In this document: positions 1 to 13,047 of the stretch, piece after piece
Position numbering within the stretch: the first letter of the stretch is position 1
Layout: each line of letters begins with the position of its first letter
Assembly (NCBI GenBank): GCA_947179485.1
Contig: OX359248.1
Span: 48,866,847 to 48,930,846 of the forward strand
Length of the DNA: 64,000 nt
Reading direction: 5' to 3'
From: Allacma fusca
Taxonomy: Eukaryota; Arthropoda; Collembola; Symphypleona; Sminthuridae
Program-made: the position numbers and the translations under genes
Notes under the pieces: model-generated
Told to the model about the DNA's origin: nothing
Seen by the model: only the letters and a program-made list of their open reading frames with translations
Database searches by the model: none

Positions 1-148
1 AATTTTTAGATGCTGGTGTATCATGTAATTTAAAATTCACACAGGAAAATGACATTTTAAAATGTAGATACGTATGTTTATTGAAATGAAAAAACTATAT
101 TTTTTTTTCGAAGCAATCATATTAAATCGAACTGATATTTTTTTGCAG

Positions 149-1878
149 TTAGGACGGGAACAACTTTACAACCTGGGAGCGTTCCTGCGTCAAAGATACG
201 ACAAGCTTCTGCAAAAACATTACAACAAGTTTGAGATTACTGTCACAAGTTCAGACAAAGACAGGACCATAATGAGTGCTCAAGCAGCATTGGCAGGGCT
301 GTATCAGCCTGAAAATGGGTCTAAATCTTGGAATCCTTACATTAATTGGCAGCTGGTTCCAATCCACACAATACCTCGTTCCAATGACTCAGTCAGTATA
401 ACACTATGGATAGGATCCTCATCTTATTTCTGATTATTTACACTTAGTTACACACATATTATATGACAACTGCATTGTTTTTTTCTGATCTCCATAATAG
501 ATTTTACATCTGAAAGCCCCGTGTCCAAGATTCTCGAGGGACTTCAAAGAATTTTATATTACTTCTGAATATGTACGAAAATTAGAAGCAGAACATATGC
601 CCATGATCAAATACTTCCGGTTTCATATGGGTTTACCAGATGACACTACTCTCCAACAACTTTTTACATACCAGGACACATTAATGATACAAGTAAAATA
701 TTTTAGAGATTTTTAGATTTTTTTCTTACAAAAGTGAGAATTAAGCACAGAGTGCTGGGCAAGTATTTTTTAAAACAAAGCTTAGGCAGGCGAACCTATG
801 TAAAGAAGCTTGATTTACAGTAAATGATTTTTTTGAACATAAAGATTGAATCAGAACTATTAAGATATTTATTGTGTATTTCGAATCAGAAACAAAAAGG
901 TATGAAACTACCAGCTTGGCTGAACCAAACAATGTTCGAAGAGTTAAGTAGCCTCAGATATTTCCAGTATGAAGTGGAAACATACACTCCAGAATTTAAA
1001 CGTTTGAAAGGAGGGCCAATATTGAAGGAATTATTGGAAAATATGCCCAATAAAAACAAACAGGCTAAAAACGTCTATTTATACTCTGCCCACGAAGGGA
1101 CACTTGGGGCTCTCATGAATACCCTGGGAATTTTTAATCATCGTCTTCCTCCATACGCCTCAGCATTAATGCTTGAACTGTACAAAGAAGGTCCTGAAAA
1201 TTTTGACGGTAATCAGGACAATTATTTCTTACGGGTAAGTCGAAACTTCAAAATTGATAATACAAAATGTGCTTCTAAAGTACATAAACTTACGTTGGGA
1301 TGTTGAGCTTGAACTGCATACATTTTCCCATAGATTTATTATTACAACGAAACCCAAAGTCAACCTTATCTCTTGGAAATCCCACATTGTGGCCAAACTT
1401 GTTCCCTCAAAGATTTCTCTTCTTTGACTGACCGTTACGTTCCTGAGAACTGGCTTCAAGAATGCGAGCTGCCAGTACTGGAACATGCGGCGGAAGAAAC
1501 GTCTAATATGTCTATAACTCTTATCAGTAAGTGTTTTCATTTTCTCAAGGAGTTAAATGATAGTTTTATACAGTTGATACAACTTCGAAGTGTAAAAAGC
1601 CTTGTTACTTTTGTATTTTTAATTACATTTAAATTGACTAATTTATTCTAAGGTAGACTGAAGTTCAATAGAAATTATTTTTAGATTTTAATCAGTTAGC
1701 AATTTGTCTTTAACTGAATAAATGTTTCATCCGTGTTTTTAACATTTCAATAGTAATGAGCTCAGCCGTTTTGCTGCTAACGGGTATTGTTGTTATAAGG
1801 AAAAAATCAGCCTCTCAGAAATCAGCCACGGAGAAGACACCTTTACAAAATCACATGGCTCCTACTCATTTCCTATGA
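149..1878 (+). CDS. HAP1: membrane-anchored histidine acid phosphatase, 5' end outside window
   Basis: Exons 149-391, 501-692, 890-1234, 1334-1526 and 1754-1878 (365 codons plus stop) all join in frame with GT-AG signals. The exons with the signal peptide and the RHG motif lie before the window. The family hydrolyses phosphomonoesters at acid pH outside the cell or in lysosomes through a histidine of RHGxRxP and an acid in a later HD motif. Visible here are SSDKDRTIMSAQ (the second arginine motif) and YSAHEGTLGAL around residue 213 of the partial protein, where Glu replaces the usual Asp. The C-terminus has a hydrophobic segment (AVLLLTGIVVI) followed by RKK, so the enzyme is probably a type-I membrane protein with a short basic tail. 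HAP2 is its closest relative in the window, with the same exon lengths in most positions. An AATAAA lies 89 bp after the stop. The family call is firm; the substrate is unknown. Confidence 0.88.
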
Positions 1879-1966
1879 ATTTCGCTTCTGAAAGTTTCAA
1901 GTTTAGAAATAAGAAAACATGAATCATGGGCAGATTTACTATTCTAAATACTCAATTCTTGAACAC

Positions 1967-1972
1967 AATAAA
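1967..1972 (+). terminator. Polyadenylation signal of HAP1
   Basis: Canonical AATAAA about 90 bp after the HAP1 stop codon. Confidence 0.6.
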
Positions 1973-1978
1973 TATTTT

Positions 1979-3255
1979 GTGAATGAATAATATACATAGT
2001 CACAAATACACCAGCAAATTATTGCGGCGTAACCATAATAATTATTTCCCACCCCCGCTAATTTGCATAAGGGGGCTGATTAAAGATTTGATTCACTACT
2101 TTTACCAAATTTAGTGCCAGATATACTAAAATTTACTTCATTCACGTTCGTTAATATTTGAAGTCACAGGGTTACAAGTAAGGGTTTTTTCTTCATTTTT
2201 GTATTCTCATACAGTTTTTTTCAGAAACCTTTTTGGCGTGTTTTATAGGCTTTACAGGGAGCCATTTTATAAGTATGTTGAGAGATGTAGACATAATCGG
2301 AAGGGACAATTATTAAGGTAGGAAGTAGTATGCTCGAGGAGCGCAGTTCAAGAAGATGCGAAGAGAGAGGAATTTTTAAATTTGTCATTTAAATATGGAA
2401 TATCTGACGATTATACAAATATTTCAAATAACCGGATTCATCTTCATGAAATATCAACAGTTCACCTCAAAAATTGTGGATAATCCTCTAAGCATACAAG
2501 GAAAGATTATGAAGTAATTCAAATGGTTGTCATCAGGAACAACAGATTTTCACTTTATCTAAAGTATGTCTCACAGGCGTCACAGGTTTGGATGTTGTGG
2601 CCCCAATTTTTGAAAGGTACTGCTGATATATACAAATATTCCATAAATACCCAAGGAACGAGTTTTGAAGTGGTTTCATTTTACCTTGTGATTAGATAAT
2701 TATTGTAAAATAGGTAAAAAACAGTAGAAGGAGACTAAGAAAATATCAAATAATATTTTATTCTTACATTTTAAAGTTATTCATTCTTTGCAATCTAACT
2801 TATATCTAAAGTTGATTGCACATAATTTTATCCAAGGTTTCAGCTAATTCCCGTGGAAATAATTAGGTTATTATGGATACAAATTCAAGTTAACCTAAAT
2901 TAACATCGCGCGAATTGTTTCAAAGAATGCAATTTTGAATGAAATTTTGGATCAATTAGAAAATTTACTGCCATCTTCAAGACGTCATCTTCAACTTTCG
3001 ATAGCGGAACGTTATTAAGATTTGTAAAAAACACTGAATTATTGGTTTGTTTTTTTTGTTGGTTGGCACACAATTTTTGGTTCGAAGTTAGAATCCATAT
3101 GCAGTTTTCCATTTCATGTGTCATTTCTGTCATCAGTGATGGTTCAATTGTCTTGGTAGGGTACAAGCGTATGATTGTATCCCCTGGTGTCTGATTAGAG
3201 AGTACAGTGTGTAACGACTATTAATGAAAAATGTGATAAATGTCCAACATACTCA
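1979..3255. other. Intergenic sequence
   Basis: AT-rich sequence after HAP1 up to the first MITE. I see no coding exon, RNA gene or terminal repeat in it. Confidence 0.5.
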
Positions 3256-3263
3256 ATCCGTGG

Positions 3264-4473
3264 CATTGGTCGTCAAGGGTGCAAAACGTTCGTTCCCGTT
3301 CCCATTCCTGTTCCTGTTCCCACTGAACGGGTACCCCCCTTAAGTATTCCCGTACCCGGACCCGTTCCCGTGATAGTGGAAACAGTATTTTTGGTACCCT
3401 TTCCCATGAATTCAATAAAAATTCATACCCGGACCCGTTCCCGTACCCAGAAATTAAAAATATTCTGAACCCGTACCCGTTCCCACAGCTGGTGTTCCTG
3501 GTCCCGTTCCCGGGTCCAGGTCGTGTTGTACTTATGTGGTAAAAATTACTATCAGAATTTCTGTAACTATACCAAACCCTTCGTTTTGCAGATAAAAACA
3601 GACAATGTACAGGGCTCAACGCACAACAATAGCAAACGTAACAGCGTAATAGCTAACTGTTTAATTCTTCAGAGAATTTGTACCGAGTAGACCGAATATC
3701 AACACTAAAATGCCATACTGGGAAACAATGCAACAATGAATGAAGCAGTGATGTTGCTTCTCCAACAATAAAATTGAATGTTGATGAGGGTTTCAAAATG
3801 GCACTTCATATTTAAGAACAATTGCTGGCCCATAGATAATTTTCTGCATAGGTAAATTATCTGAAAAATGTATGCCAGGACGAATTAGTTTCCCTTTGTT
3901 AGTCTTATTTGAAAAAAAAACATTAATTGGAGCAATCAATTTTTCAAGAGTAAAACTTGCAACAAAAGAATAAACTAATAATAATTATTTTAATATTTAT
4001 TACATTAAATTGTAGAACTATTCTAGAAAATATCACAGTTATAATTACTGAAAAGGGGTTCTAACATTATTATCTTTAAGGCAAGGATATGTGTGTAGAA
4101 ATTGCCGGAAAAAAAGAATACAATGGAATATGCAAATTAAATTGTTTACATAAGTAAAATACTATTCCGAGTCTTTCAAGATCAATTTTGAGTTTGTTTC
4201 TTGAAGATGTTAAAAGTACCCACTCGATCCCGGGAACAACAGGTATGGGAACGGGACATGCGTAGACCGTACCCGTTTCCGATGGGAACGGGAACACGTT
4301 GAAAATCTCTGATCCTGTTTCCACTCCTGTTCCCGGTGATCGGGTCCACCTGAGTGTGTTCCTGTTCCCGTACCCAAACTGGCTGGGAACAAAACATTTG
4401 TTCCTTTACCCGTTCCTGTACTCGTTACCGTTCCTATGTACCCGGATTTTGCCCGTTCCCGTGACGACCACCG
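3264..4473. mobile_element. MITE-A: non-autonomous hAT-like element with GGGAAC/GGGTAC arrays
   Basis: Element of 1210 bp bounded by a perfect 8-bp direct repeat ATCCGTGG (3256-3263 and 4474-4481). The termini are short imperfect inverted repeats (left CATTGGTCGTCA, right complement CGGTGGTCGTCA). Inside both ends (about 3285-3510 and 4210-4460) are degenerate arrays of CCCGTTCCCGTACCC-type hexamers, in inverted orientation relative to each other. There is no transposase. Eight-bp duplications are characteristic of the hAT superfamily, so that class is inferred. Confidence 0.8.
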
Positions 4474-4481
4474 ATCCGTGG

Positions 4482-6492
4482 CACTTTGACAGGAATGAAA
4501 TTTCCGTGGATCACACTTGACTTGAAGATAAATATAACAAACTACAGGCAAAACTCTATATAACGGATTTCCAGGGGACCGGTTAAACTTGTCCGCTGTA
4601 AAAAATGTCCGTTGTATACATATAACTGATAAAATCCGTTATATAATTTCCGAAATGACAAACAAGGCTGATTATGCATACTGACTTTTAATTTCGTCGA
4701 AATGAACATGCAAACACCAGACTAATATAAAATTAATCAAATAGAAACATCGAATTGATTGGGAATCCAGGAACGTAGGCAACTCACAACTCACAGGCAT
4801 TTGTGAGCTAGGCTTTTATAGGCGTGGGCTTACACGTGATAAATGGGAGCGAGGCAGTAGATACCGGAAGAGGCGAGTAACTCTAGCTAGTTACTAACAA
4901 TAGGTTTTAGTACACCATGCTTGTTTAAAGCTACAGATACATTTTAATCAAGCCAAAATTACGGCCGCAAAGTCTAAAGAACTGAGACAAGATTGAAAAT
5001 AAAGAAAAAGTATTTATTCTTACTGCAATCAAATCTGCCATAAATAGTTCTATCTTGGGACAGAAATTCTCAAGTTAGTAAGATATTATCGTACTCAATG
5101 TTTCCTATAGAATTTTCTGAAAGCACGGAGTTCTTCCGTATTTTTGTAAACGTGCAAAAAAGATTGGCAACATCAGAAATATTTCGTATTTTTCTTACTT
5201 CATCTCTTGAAGCTGAATTTCCTCACTACTGCGCTCTTTTTACGGGTCATGCCCACAATTCTCGAAGTCGGGACCTGTTGGATAGTAACCTTTTAACGTG
5301 CATAATATTCCCTGTACATAGTCACGTACATATATATTTATATAAGGAAAAGTTTGGCCTAAAAAAACAAATTTTCTATGAATTTCTGCCTTTGCATCAT
5401 GTTTTTGAAAAACGTGACCTCTACTGGCCTACTTGAATAAAACATTTTAAATCTGAAAATTATGTGTTTGAAAACGAGAGAATCTCATAATTCGTGTCAT
5501 CGTCCTTTATATGGCTAATTGAAGAGAGTGGCTTTGAAACACCCTGTACAGTATACATACATATGCTCATAACCCTTTATTCTGAACTGCGTGGTATCAT
5601 GTGGATGAACAGTATCAGGTGAATGAGTATCGTTGATATTTGTTCTTTTATTGCTGTATAATAGGTTAAAATGTTCTCAAGATATATTTGAAATGTTTGC
5701 GTTTACCGTCGAAATTTAACCATAACTGAAACTTGAATCTTCCATCTTCCAACTAAAATTTTCCAGCCTTAAAACGTGTATTCTTGCAATGCCCAAAACT
5801 ATACTTCAGGGAAATTTATTTGAGTTATTTAGCACGCAATTATTTGTTTGCCAGATGAACCGATAATTCAGAAACGATGTCATTATAGTATAAGAATTTC
5901 CAGTGAAGAACAGATCTCGTCCGTCCTAAATGAACGAATTCAACTACATCTGTTTTGCATTGAATGTATGTATGTATGCATAAGAAAATATCTGCAATTT
6001 ATTGCTAAACAGCGAGAACACACAATCAGGAAATTATTGAATTGGTCGGCAGTAATAAGTTTATTGGCTTTTGGTTTAAGCTGTCAAAGTTGTGTCATAT
6101 GTTATGCAAAAAGTAGAATATGTTCCTTCCATTTGTTACTCTAAGCGTAAGCGTTTATTTATGTTACAATAGAATCTCTCAACAAGTGTACGCATACCCA
6201 CAGGTCCAATTTTCGGATAAAGTTCTATCACAGTCAGGTAAATAATGTGTGCACAGGTGATACTAGAGAGCATTTTCAGTGCCTGAAGACTTTTATCAAC
6301 CTTCGTCTCAGTTCAAACCTTCAGGTCTGCATGACAGTCATCACTATTAAAATACAATATGAAAAGTAGCTCAGTATAGTAAATTATTCAAAATTTCTCC
6401 CTCCCTGAAAAGTGTCCATCGATTCCAAAAGAAAAGGTACTTCTGTTTGGATTGATATTCCACTGCTCTGCATTCATAAATAGGCTCCGACC
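4482..6492. other. Intergenic sequence upstream of HAP2
   Basis: Mostly unassigned AT-rich DNA. At 4557-4570 and 4632-4645 a perfect 14-nt inverted repeat (TATATAACGGATTT) encloses 61 bp and may be a MITE fragment. Open stretches at about 5100-5430 and 5850-6140 have no recognisable domain and no homologue elsewhere in the window. Confidence 0.4.
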
Positions 6493-9400
6493 ATGCTGAG
6501 GGTCTCAAAATTGATTCAAGTTGCCCTTATTTTAAAATGTGTGTATCCTCCAACACTAGCACTCAACACAGGACAGAACCTAGGTGCATTAATTCAGGCA
6601 CAAGTTGTAAGTTTGTATACATGAATTTTATTTTTAAATATAATTTATAGAAATGTATCATTTTTAAAGTGTTAAAAACCACTTAGAATTACCTGAATTA
6701 AGGAGTGAATTGTAGATGCACCGTCATGGAGATAGAAATCCCACAAGTGTGTATCCAACTGACCCTTACGGAGATGAAGCCTTTTGGCCGGATGGTTTTG
6801 GCGAACTAACAGAGGTAACAATGTAACATAATTTTATTTCATGCGCTGTCGTAAAAACGTATTGTCTAATGTAGTAAATTTGGTTTAATAAAACCGGCAT
6901 ATGATTTCGACAGACAAATTAAATCCAATTGATATCTTGTTTATAGTTAGGACGGGAACAGCTTTACAACCTGGGAGTGTTCCTGCGTCAAAGATACGAC
7001 AAGCTTCTGCAAAAACATTACAACAAGTCTGAGATTACTGTCACAAGTTCATGCAAAGACAGGGCCATTATGAGCGCTCAAGCAGCACTGGCAGGGCTGT
7101 ATCAGCCTGAAAATGGGACTAAATCTTGGAATCCTTACATTAATTGGCAGCTGGTTCCAATCCACACAATACCTCGTTCCAATGACTCAGTCAGTATAAC
7201 ACTATGGATAGGATCCTCATATTATTTCTGATTATTTACACTTAGTTACATACGTATATGACAACTGCATTGTTTTTTTCTGATCTCCATAATAGTTTTT
7301 ACACCTGAAAGCCCCATGTCCGAAATACTCGAGGGACTTCAAAGAATTTTATAGTACTTCTGAATATGTACGAAAATTAGAAGCAGAACATATGCCCATG
7401 ATCAAATACTTCCGGTTTCATATGGGTTTACCAGATGACACTACACTCCAAAAACTGCTAACATACCAGGACACATTAATGATACAAGTAAAGTATTTTA
7501 GAGATAGGTTTTTCTTCCAAAAGTGAGAATTAAGCACAGAATGCTGGACAAGTATTTTTTAAAACAAAGCTTACGCAGACCTATTTAAGGAAGCTTGATT
7601 TACAGTAAATAATTTTTAATCTTAAAGATTGAATGAGAACACTAAAGATGTTTATTTTGTATTTTGAATCAGAAACAAAGAGGGATGAAACTTCCGGCTT
7701 GGTTTAACCAAACAATGTTCGAAGAGCTAAGCAGCCTCAAGTATTTGCGGTTTGAACTGGATACATACACGCCAGAATTTAAACGTCTGAGAGGAGGGCC
7801 AATATTGAAGGAATTATTGGGAAACATGCCCAATAAAAACAAACAGGCTAAAAACGTTTATTTATACTCTGCCCACAAAAGTGCTCTTGGAGCTCTCATG
7901 AATACCCTGGGAATTTTCAATCATCTTCTTCCTCCCTATGCCTCAGCTTTAATGTTTGAACTGTACCAAACAAATCCTGAAAATTTTGACAATAATTATT
8001 TCTTACGGGTGAGTAGAAAATTCTGGATTGTTTTTGACGCTCATTAATTTATGTTGAGGTGTTGCTCTTGAACTACATTTTCCTCCAGATTTATTATTAC
8101 AACGAAACCCAAAGTCAACCTTATCTCTTGGAAATCCCACATTGTGGTCAGACTTGCTCCCTCAAACATTTCTCTTCTTTGACTCATCGTTACGTGCCAG
8201 AAAACTGGTTACAAGAGTGTGAGTTGCCTGTGCTGGACCATGTCACGGAAGAAACATCTACTGTGGCAATAACTCTTATTAGTAAGTATTTTCATTTTTG
8301 AGAAGTTGCGTTTAAAGGTTACGCGCCCAGGTCTGCGTACCTGGGCGCGTAGCCTTTAAAAGCAACTTCTCAAAAAAGCAACCCTCTATGCTTTCACCCA
8401 TACCTTTAAAAGTGTCTTTCCTGGATATCTCCTGAAAAGCTTGATGTAATTCTACTGTCAAAAGCTTAAAGTCAATGGGAGATCATTGCGAATCTCCATG
8501 AATTTTTGTGTTCCTGTAACACTTAAAGTCGTTGAGCCCTTCGGAAATATAAACAAAAATTGGATGTTACTTGCGAATTTAAGTTGCATGGTGACCGTTC
8601 ATTTAACATTAGAAAATATTTGAGGGTGTACCACTAATCAGAAATGCATGAAATTTTATTGTGAGACGCTTTTCATAACTGGGATCTTACTATAAAATTT
8701 TGGTGATGCGATCTTATTTAAGGGATCACCCCTTAAATATTAGTTGAATCCTTAAGTAGGATTACAGGTCACTTATGTACAAGATATGTTGAGCATACCG
8801 GTTCATTGTTTTTCTTTCATTCGTGCAAAAAAATGCTCTGATTTTTATTTTTAAGAATATTTTGCACGAATGCAAGAAAACAATGAATCGTTATTCTTTT
8901 TTAACATTTATTTTTTGTTTACTTGGGCAGGCTTGATAGTAACCAAGTGTTAATACAACTTAGTCCTGTCCAGGGTTGGCCCATTGAAAATGCCATGGCA
9001 TTTTGGGCATTTTGCCTGCCGAAAATGCCCGGGCATTTTGGGCATTTTCAATTCATGGCATTTTCGGCATTTTTGGCATAATCCGCGTAGGGCAGGCATT
9101 TTGGGCATATTCAATCATTTCTTGGGATACTTCTGCCTGGACTCTTTCTATTATTTTTTCAGCGAGGTAAATTTCGATACATTTTTTGTTTGAATCAATG
9201 CAAATATCTTTATAAATGCATAGCTGAAATTTCATTATTGTAGCGTGTCGCGTGTCTTGATTCACCATACTAACATTTGTATTATCATTATTTTAAATCT
9301 CATTCCATTTTCTTAATTTTCACTTGAGATTTAATCAGGATACCTTGAATCAATGACAATATTCAGCTTCATTGGTCAGACATCGGTGAAAATAAAATGT

Positions 9401-11127
9401 TGTGTAATTACTTTCATAACAAGCAGTTGGATTATACCATGAAGTGGCGTGCTCACATGCAAGTTTAAAAGCCCAAGTGGAGGTAAAACGGGAATTATCC
9501 AAATTTATTACCAAAACGTGTATTGCTCTGGACATCGATGTGACCAAAGAAATCGATTTAAGCTCACAAGAATCAGCGTTGGTGAAATAATTCTCAACAA
9601 AGCCAGAACCGAGTTCATCAAAACAAATTATACATGATTATCATGTGTATAAAATATCACTGCATTCCCTGAATTGGAAAAAAATATTTTAGATGACGAA
9701 AATTATAGTTTTACTTTTCACGAGTTCGAAGCTGAGTTGATGTTGAGGATATTGTTGAATTAGATTAACAATGCACAGGGGAAGAAACGATGTAGGAATA
9801 CTAATAGTTTACAAAATGCGAAGCTTTAGATTAATTCATTCTGTAAAATGTATATTTTTAAATGAAGTTTGACATTTAAAACAATCTGGTCTCTAAAAAA
9901 GAGCGTCAAATAATGATTATTTACAAAAAAAATCGAAAATGCCCAAAATGCCTGCCGAAAATGCCCAAAATGCCGGGCATTTTGAAAGTAGGGCATTTTC
10001 GGCATTTTCAGGGCATTTTTGGCATTTTCAGGGCATTTTCAAGCGGGCAGGCATAAAACCGAGGGCATTTTCATTTGGCCAACCCTGGGTACATCTCAAA
10101 AAACCGCCAAATTTCCCGTCCCAAAGAAATTTCATTCACCCACTCCCAAATGAGAGAATGTATCCTTGTAAAATGTTAACTTCGCAACCGATTTCAATGA
10201 AACTACGGAACAGTTAACATATCAATAAATACTGTCGTTAATATTTAAAATAGTAATTCGGGAAAGTCAATTACTTATTTATATGAGGAATCAGTAACTT
10301 TCATAGTAAATCAAACTTTATCGGGAAAACTTGTTTTCAACTTTTGAGGGCGCAAAAGCAACTTCTCTTTTTAAGCTTTTTTAGCTATTAATTTATTTTC
10401 TCACATAGTTAATGACAGGTATATACAGTTTACACAACTTGGGCCAGGAAGAGTCTAAAACGTTGATAATTATTACTCTTGTATTCAATTAAAATCTAAC
10501 AAGGAAACCTAGCAAAATTGATATCGGAATGAAATTTTGCGAGTTGTTAGTAACTCTGCCCCACACTGCATGCACACCGTGTACATCTTCAAAGTATTGA
10601 CTGAAGTTATCTAATTGGCTCACACTGAAAATTCTTGTTTTCGTCGAAATTCGAAAATTGTAATTTCTTAAGGAAATTAACATGCAAAATTTCAACTGAG
10701 GAAGGGAGGCTCACAATTCATGTTGAAACATTAAAATGTGGCGACCTCTGGCGGCCGAACCTGGTCGATGTGACACAAACGTTAGTACAGGTTTTGACAT
10801 TGGGACGGGGTACTAACAGCTCGCAAAATTTAATTCCGATATCAATTTTATACATCGCGAGGTTTTCTTGTAAGCTAATTTATATTGTGCAGGGGTAGCC
10901 GGAAATTCAGAGGAAGTTATTTTTAAATTTTAATCAGCAATCAATTTATCTTTAACTGAATAAATGTTTCCTCGATGTTTTTCAACCTTTCAGTAGTACT
11001 GAGTTCAGCCGTATTGCTGCTGACGGGCGTTGTTGTTATATTGGTACGGAAAAAATCAGCCTCTCAGATAACACCGGCGGAGATGACACCTTTAATAAGC
11101 CACAACGGCCCTACACACTTCCATTGA
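6493..11127 (+). CDS. HAP2: membrane-anchored histidine acid phosphatase-like protein lacking the catalytic acid
   Basis: Seven exons: 6493-6606, 6716-6814, 6947-7189, 7296-7487, 7673-8008, 8089-8281 and 10994-11127, giving 436 aa. The ATG at 6493 opens a hydrophobic signal-like N-terminus. RHGDRNP is intact at residues 41-47. The second arginine motif reads [12 protein letters not shown] (HAP1 has SSDKDRT), and the HD motif has become HK ([11 protein letters not shown], residues 284-285), so the usual proton donor is missing. The protein ends with a transmembrane helix around residues 393-411 and a basic tail. The last intron is 2.7 kb, against 227 bp in HAP1, because it holds nested mobile DNA. 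The open frame and canonical splice sites argue for a gene under constraint, but its enzymatic activity is doubtful: it may be a pseudoenzyme or binding protein. Confidence 0.88.
8295..8376. repeat. Long hairpin in HAP2 intron 6
   Basis: Arms of 38 nt (8295-8332 and 8339-8376) pair with two mismatches around a 6-nt loop. The outer arm motif GAGAAGTTGC recurs, inverted, near 10355-10367 (GGGCGCAAAAGCAACTTCTC), so the hairpin may be one terminus of a mobile element of about 2.07 kb (8300-10367) inserted in the intron. Confidence 0.75.
8971..10087. mobile_element. MITE-B: hAT-like element with GGGCATTTT arrays
   Basis: Inverted termini CAGGGTTGGCC (left at 8971, right complement ending at 10087) continue with AATGAAAATGCC-like sequence. 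Both ends carry dense degenerate arrays of GGGCATTTT/AAAATGCCC (about 8990-9110 and 9935-10075). I found no clear 8-bp target duplication (flanks GTCCTGTC and GGTACATC), so the copy is old or its ends are rearranged. It appears nested in the larger insertion in HAP2 intron 6. Confidence 0.7.
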
Positions 11128-13047
11128 TTTCTTTTCTGGAAGTTTAATATTCAGAAATAGTTAGGCAATATATAAGAACTTTATTGTCACTGATTTCCAT
11201 TGAAAGTAGCCATTACTGACTCAGTATACTATTTTTATTTTGACTCTAGACAGATTGACGATTCTGAGTACTCAATTCATAAACGCATAAATAATGTGAG
11301 TGAATAATATACACTAAAGCTTTAGTGCTGTCAGCGCGTTTGCTTTGTGAATGAAGTCGGAAGTTCCATTTGAATAAAACAATTAATTTAACATTTCACT
11401 GTTATTTACAGTTTACTTTCAACTATACGCTACGCTACAACTGACCACGTAATCACTGCATAATGACAACAATATAAAATCGTTGCCAATTACCCTCATG
11501 ATTTTTTTTCTGATGAGAGCATTCTTTTAGGCATGCTATACTATAATTCATTCATTCATTCATTCTTTATTGATTCTGGATTCTTCTCGGGCGACGCCCA
11601 TATCATCCATACATGTAAATTAATAATCTTCCAGAAAGTGAAGAAAATTATTCCTAATAGAACAATTATGTATAAATCTAAATATATCACATATAAAATC
11701 GCTACCCGGATTTTTAAAGAGTAAAAGCAGAGGTATTTCAGAGTTTATACTATAATTAACAATAAATGCAATACTGCAGAACATAACAACAGAGGTATGT
11801 GGAATGCCACAAACTATCACTAATAATTGATGCAAACTTCAGGTAGGTAATTAGATAAACAAACGTCACATAACGTAACAATTTGCTACTAAATTTGAAA
11901 TCTTCACGATTTTTATTGAACTTGGAGATAAATAAAGCAAACTATCTCAAGTAAGATGTAAAGTATTTAATAGAATTTGTGCAGCTTTTCTATACCCTAG
12001 TTTGAATCATTTCCGCAGCTCTTCATCAGGATACTCATTATTTTACGTAATTAACTGCATGTTCAAATGAAATCTGATGAGATTCTCAAAACACTATACT
12101 CTGGACATAAGATACGAAGGAATCTTCCAATTATGTTTGGAAATTAAGCCGATGAAATGTCATTTATTGTACTAGACATTATCTACAAATTATGCGTAGA
12201 AGCCAAATGTGTAAGTGTTTATTGGAGTGCGGTTTTACCTTTCCATTCTTACTGACACAATGGTTCTGCCATAACCACGCATACCCGAGTCTTTATACTC
12301 CCTGATTGATCACCGGAACTACCTTCAGCACGGCTATACAGTTACATAATTACATATAAATACATTTAAATGTTGTATGTATCGGTAGATAAATATCTTT
12401 GCAGATACAAAATCATGGCGTTTAAGCATAATTACATGCATGTATTACGCAAAGGAGCGTTCACATTAGGCGAAATCAATCTCAACGTGGCCTTTTGATC
12501 GTAAAATTTGCCCGGGTAGTTCAGTACATAATATCTAATACTGACTGTGTAACACACGACTACAGCCTCACTAATGCAAAGTATCATCGCCACATAGTGC
12601 TTTACTGCCCTATCGGAATATCTATACGTTTGGAATCTAAAGTTGTCTTTAAGTGGAAAGTACACTAATCATCGCGCAATACATAATAATAATATATAGA
12701 AATGGCTTGCAGAAAACAGCGATGTTTAGAATAAAATTATTGCTAGTTTAAGAGAGATTGGAGAAGCATTCAACGACTTCAATAATTGTCTGATTAAATA
12801 CTATTGCTAATTGTCTATGTAACCGTGCTGGTTCACCGAACTTTCTGGACAGTACAGTATTAAACTGAACGCAATCTTGCACTAAAGTATTATTAATGGT
12901 AATTAAATTATTTCAATGAATTTAAATCCCAATATCAGAGATCAGAGATCTCCTCATGAGACGTTCCTGTTTTAAGATACTTTGTCATCAAGCCAAACAT
13001 TATTAACTCTTGCGAGCATCAGGCCCGAATCAGTTGCTTGTAGTAGT
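11128..13047. other. Intergenic sequence with a possible retroelement tail
   Basis: Downstream DNA of HAP2. At about 11548-11600 a TTCATTCATTCATTC run followed by TTTATTGATTCTGG looks like the microsatellite 3' tail of a LINE or SINE on the minus strand. Nothing coding was recognised in the rest. Confidence 0.4.

Noticed and set aside
3285..3510. Interstitial telomere or satellite array
   Set aside because: The arrays lie in inverted pairs inside elements with terminal repeats and target duplications, so transposon origin explains them better.
5098..5436. Possible gene of 112 codons
   Set aside because: No domain, no splice context, no paralogue in the window and low-complexity composition.
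12432..12665. Small open frame on the minus strand
   Set aside because: Of a length expected by chance, with no recognisable feature.
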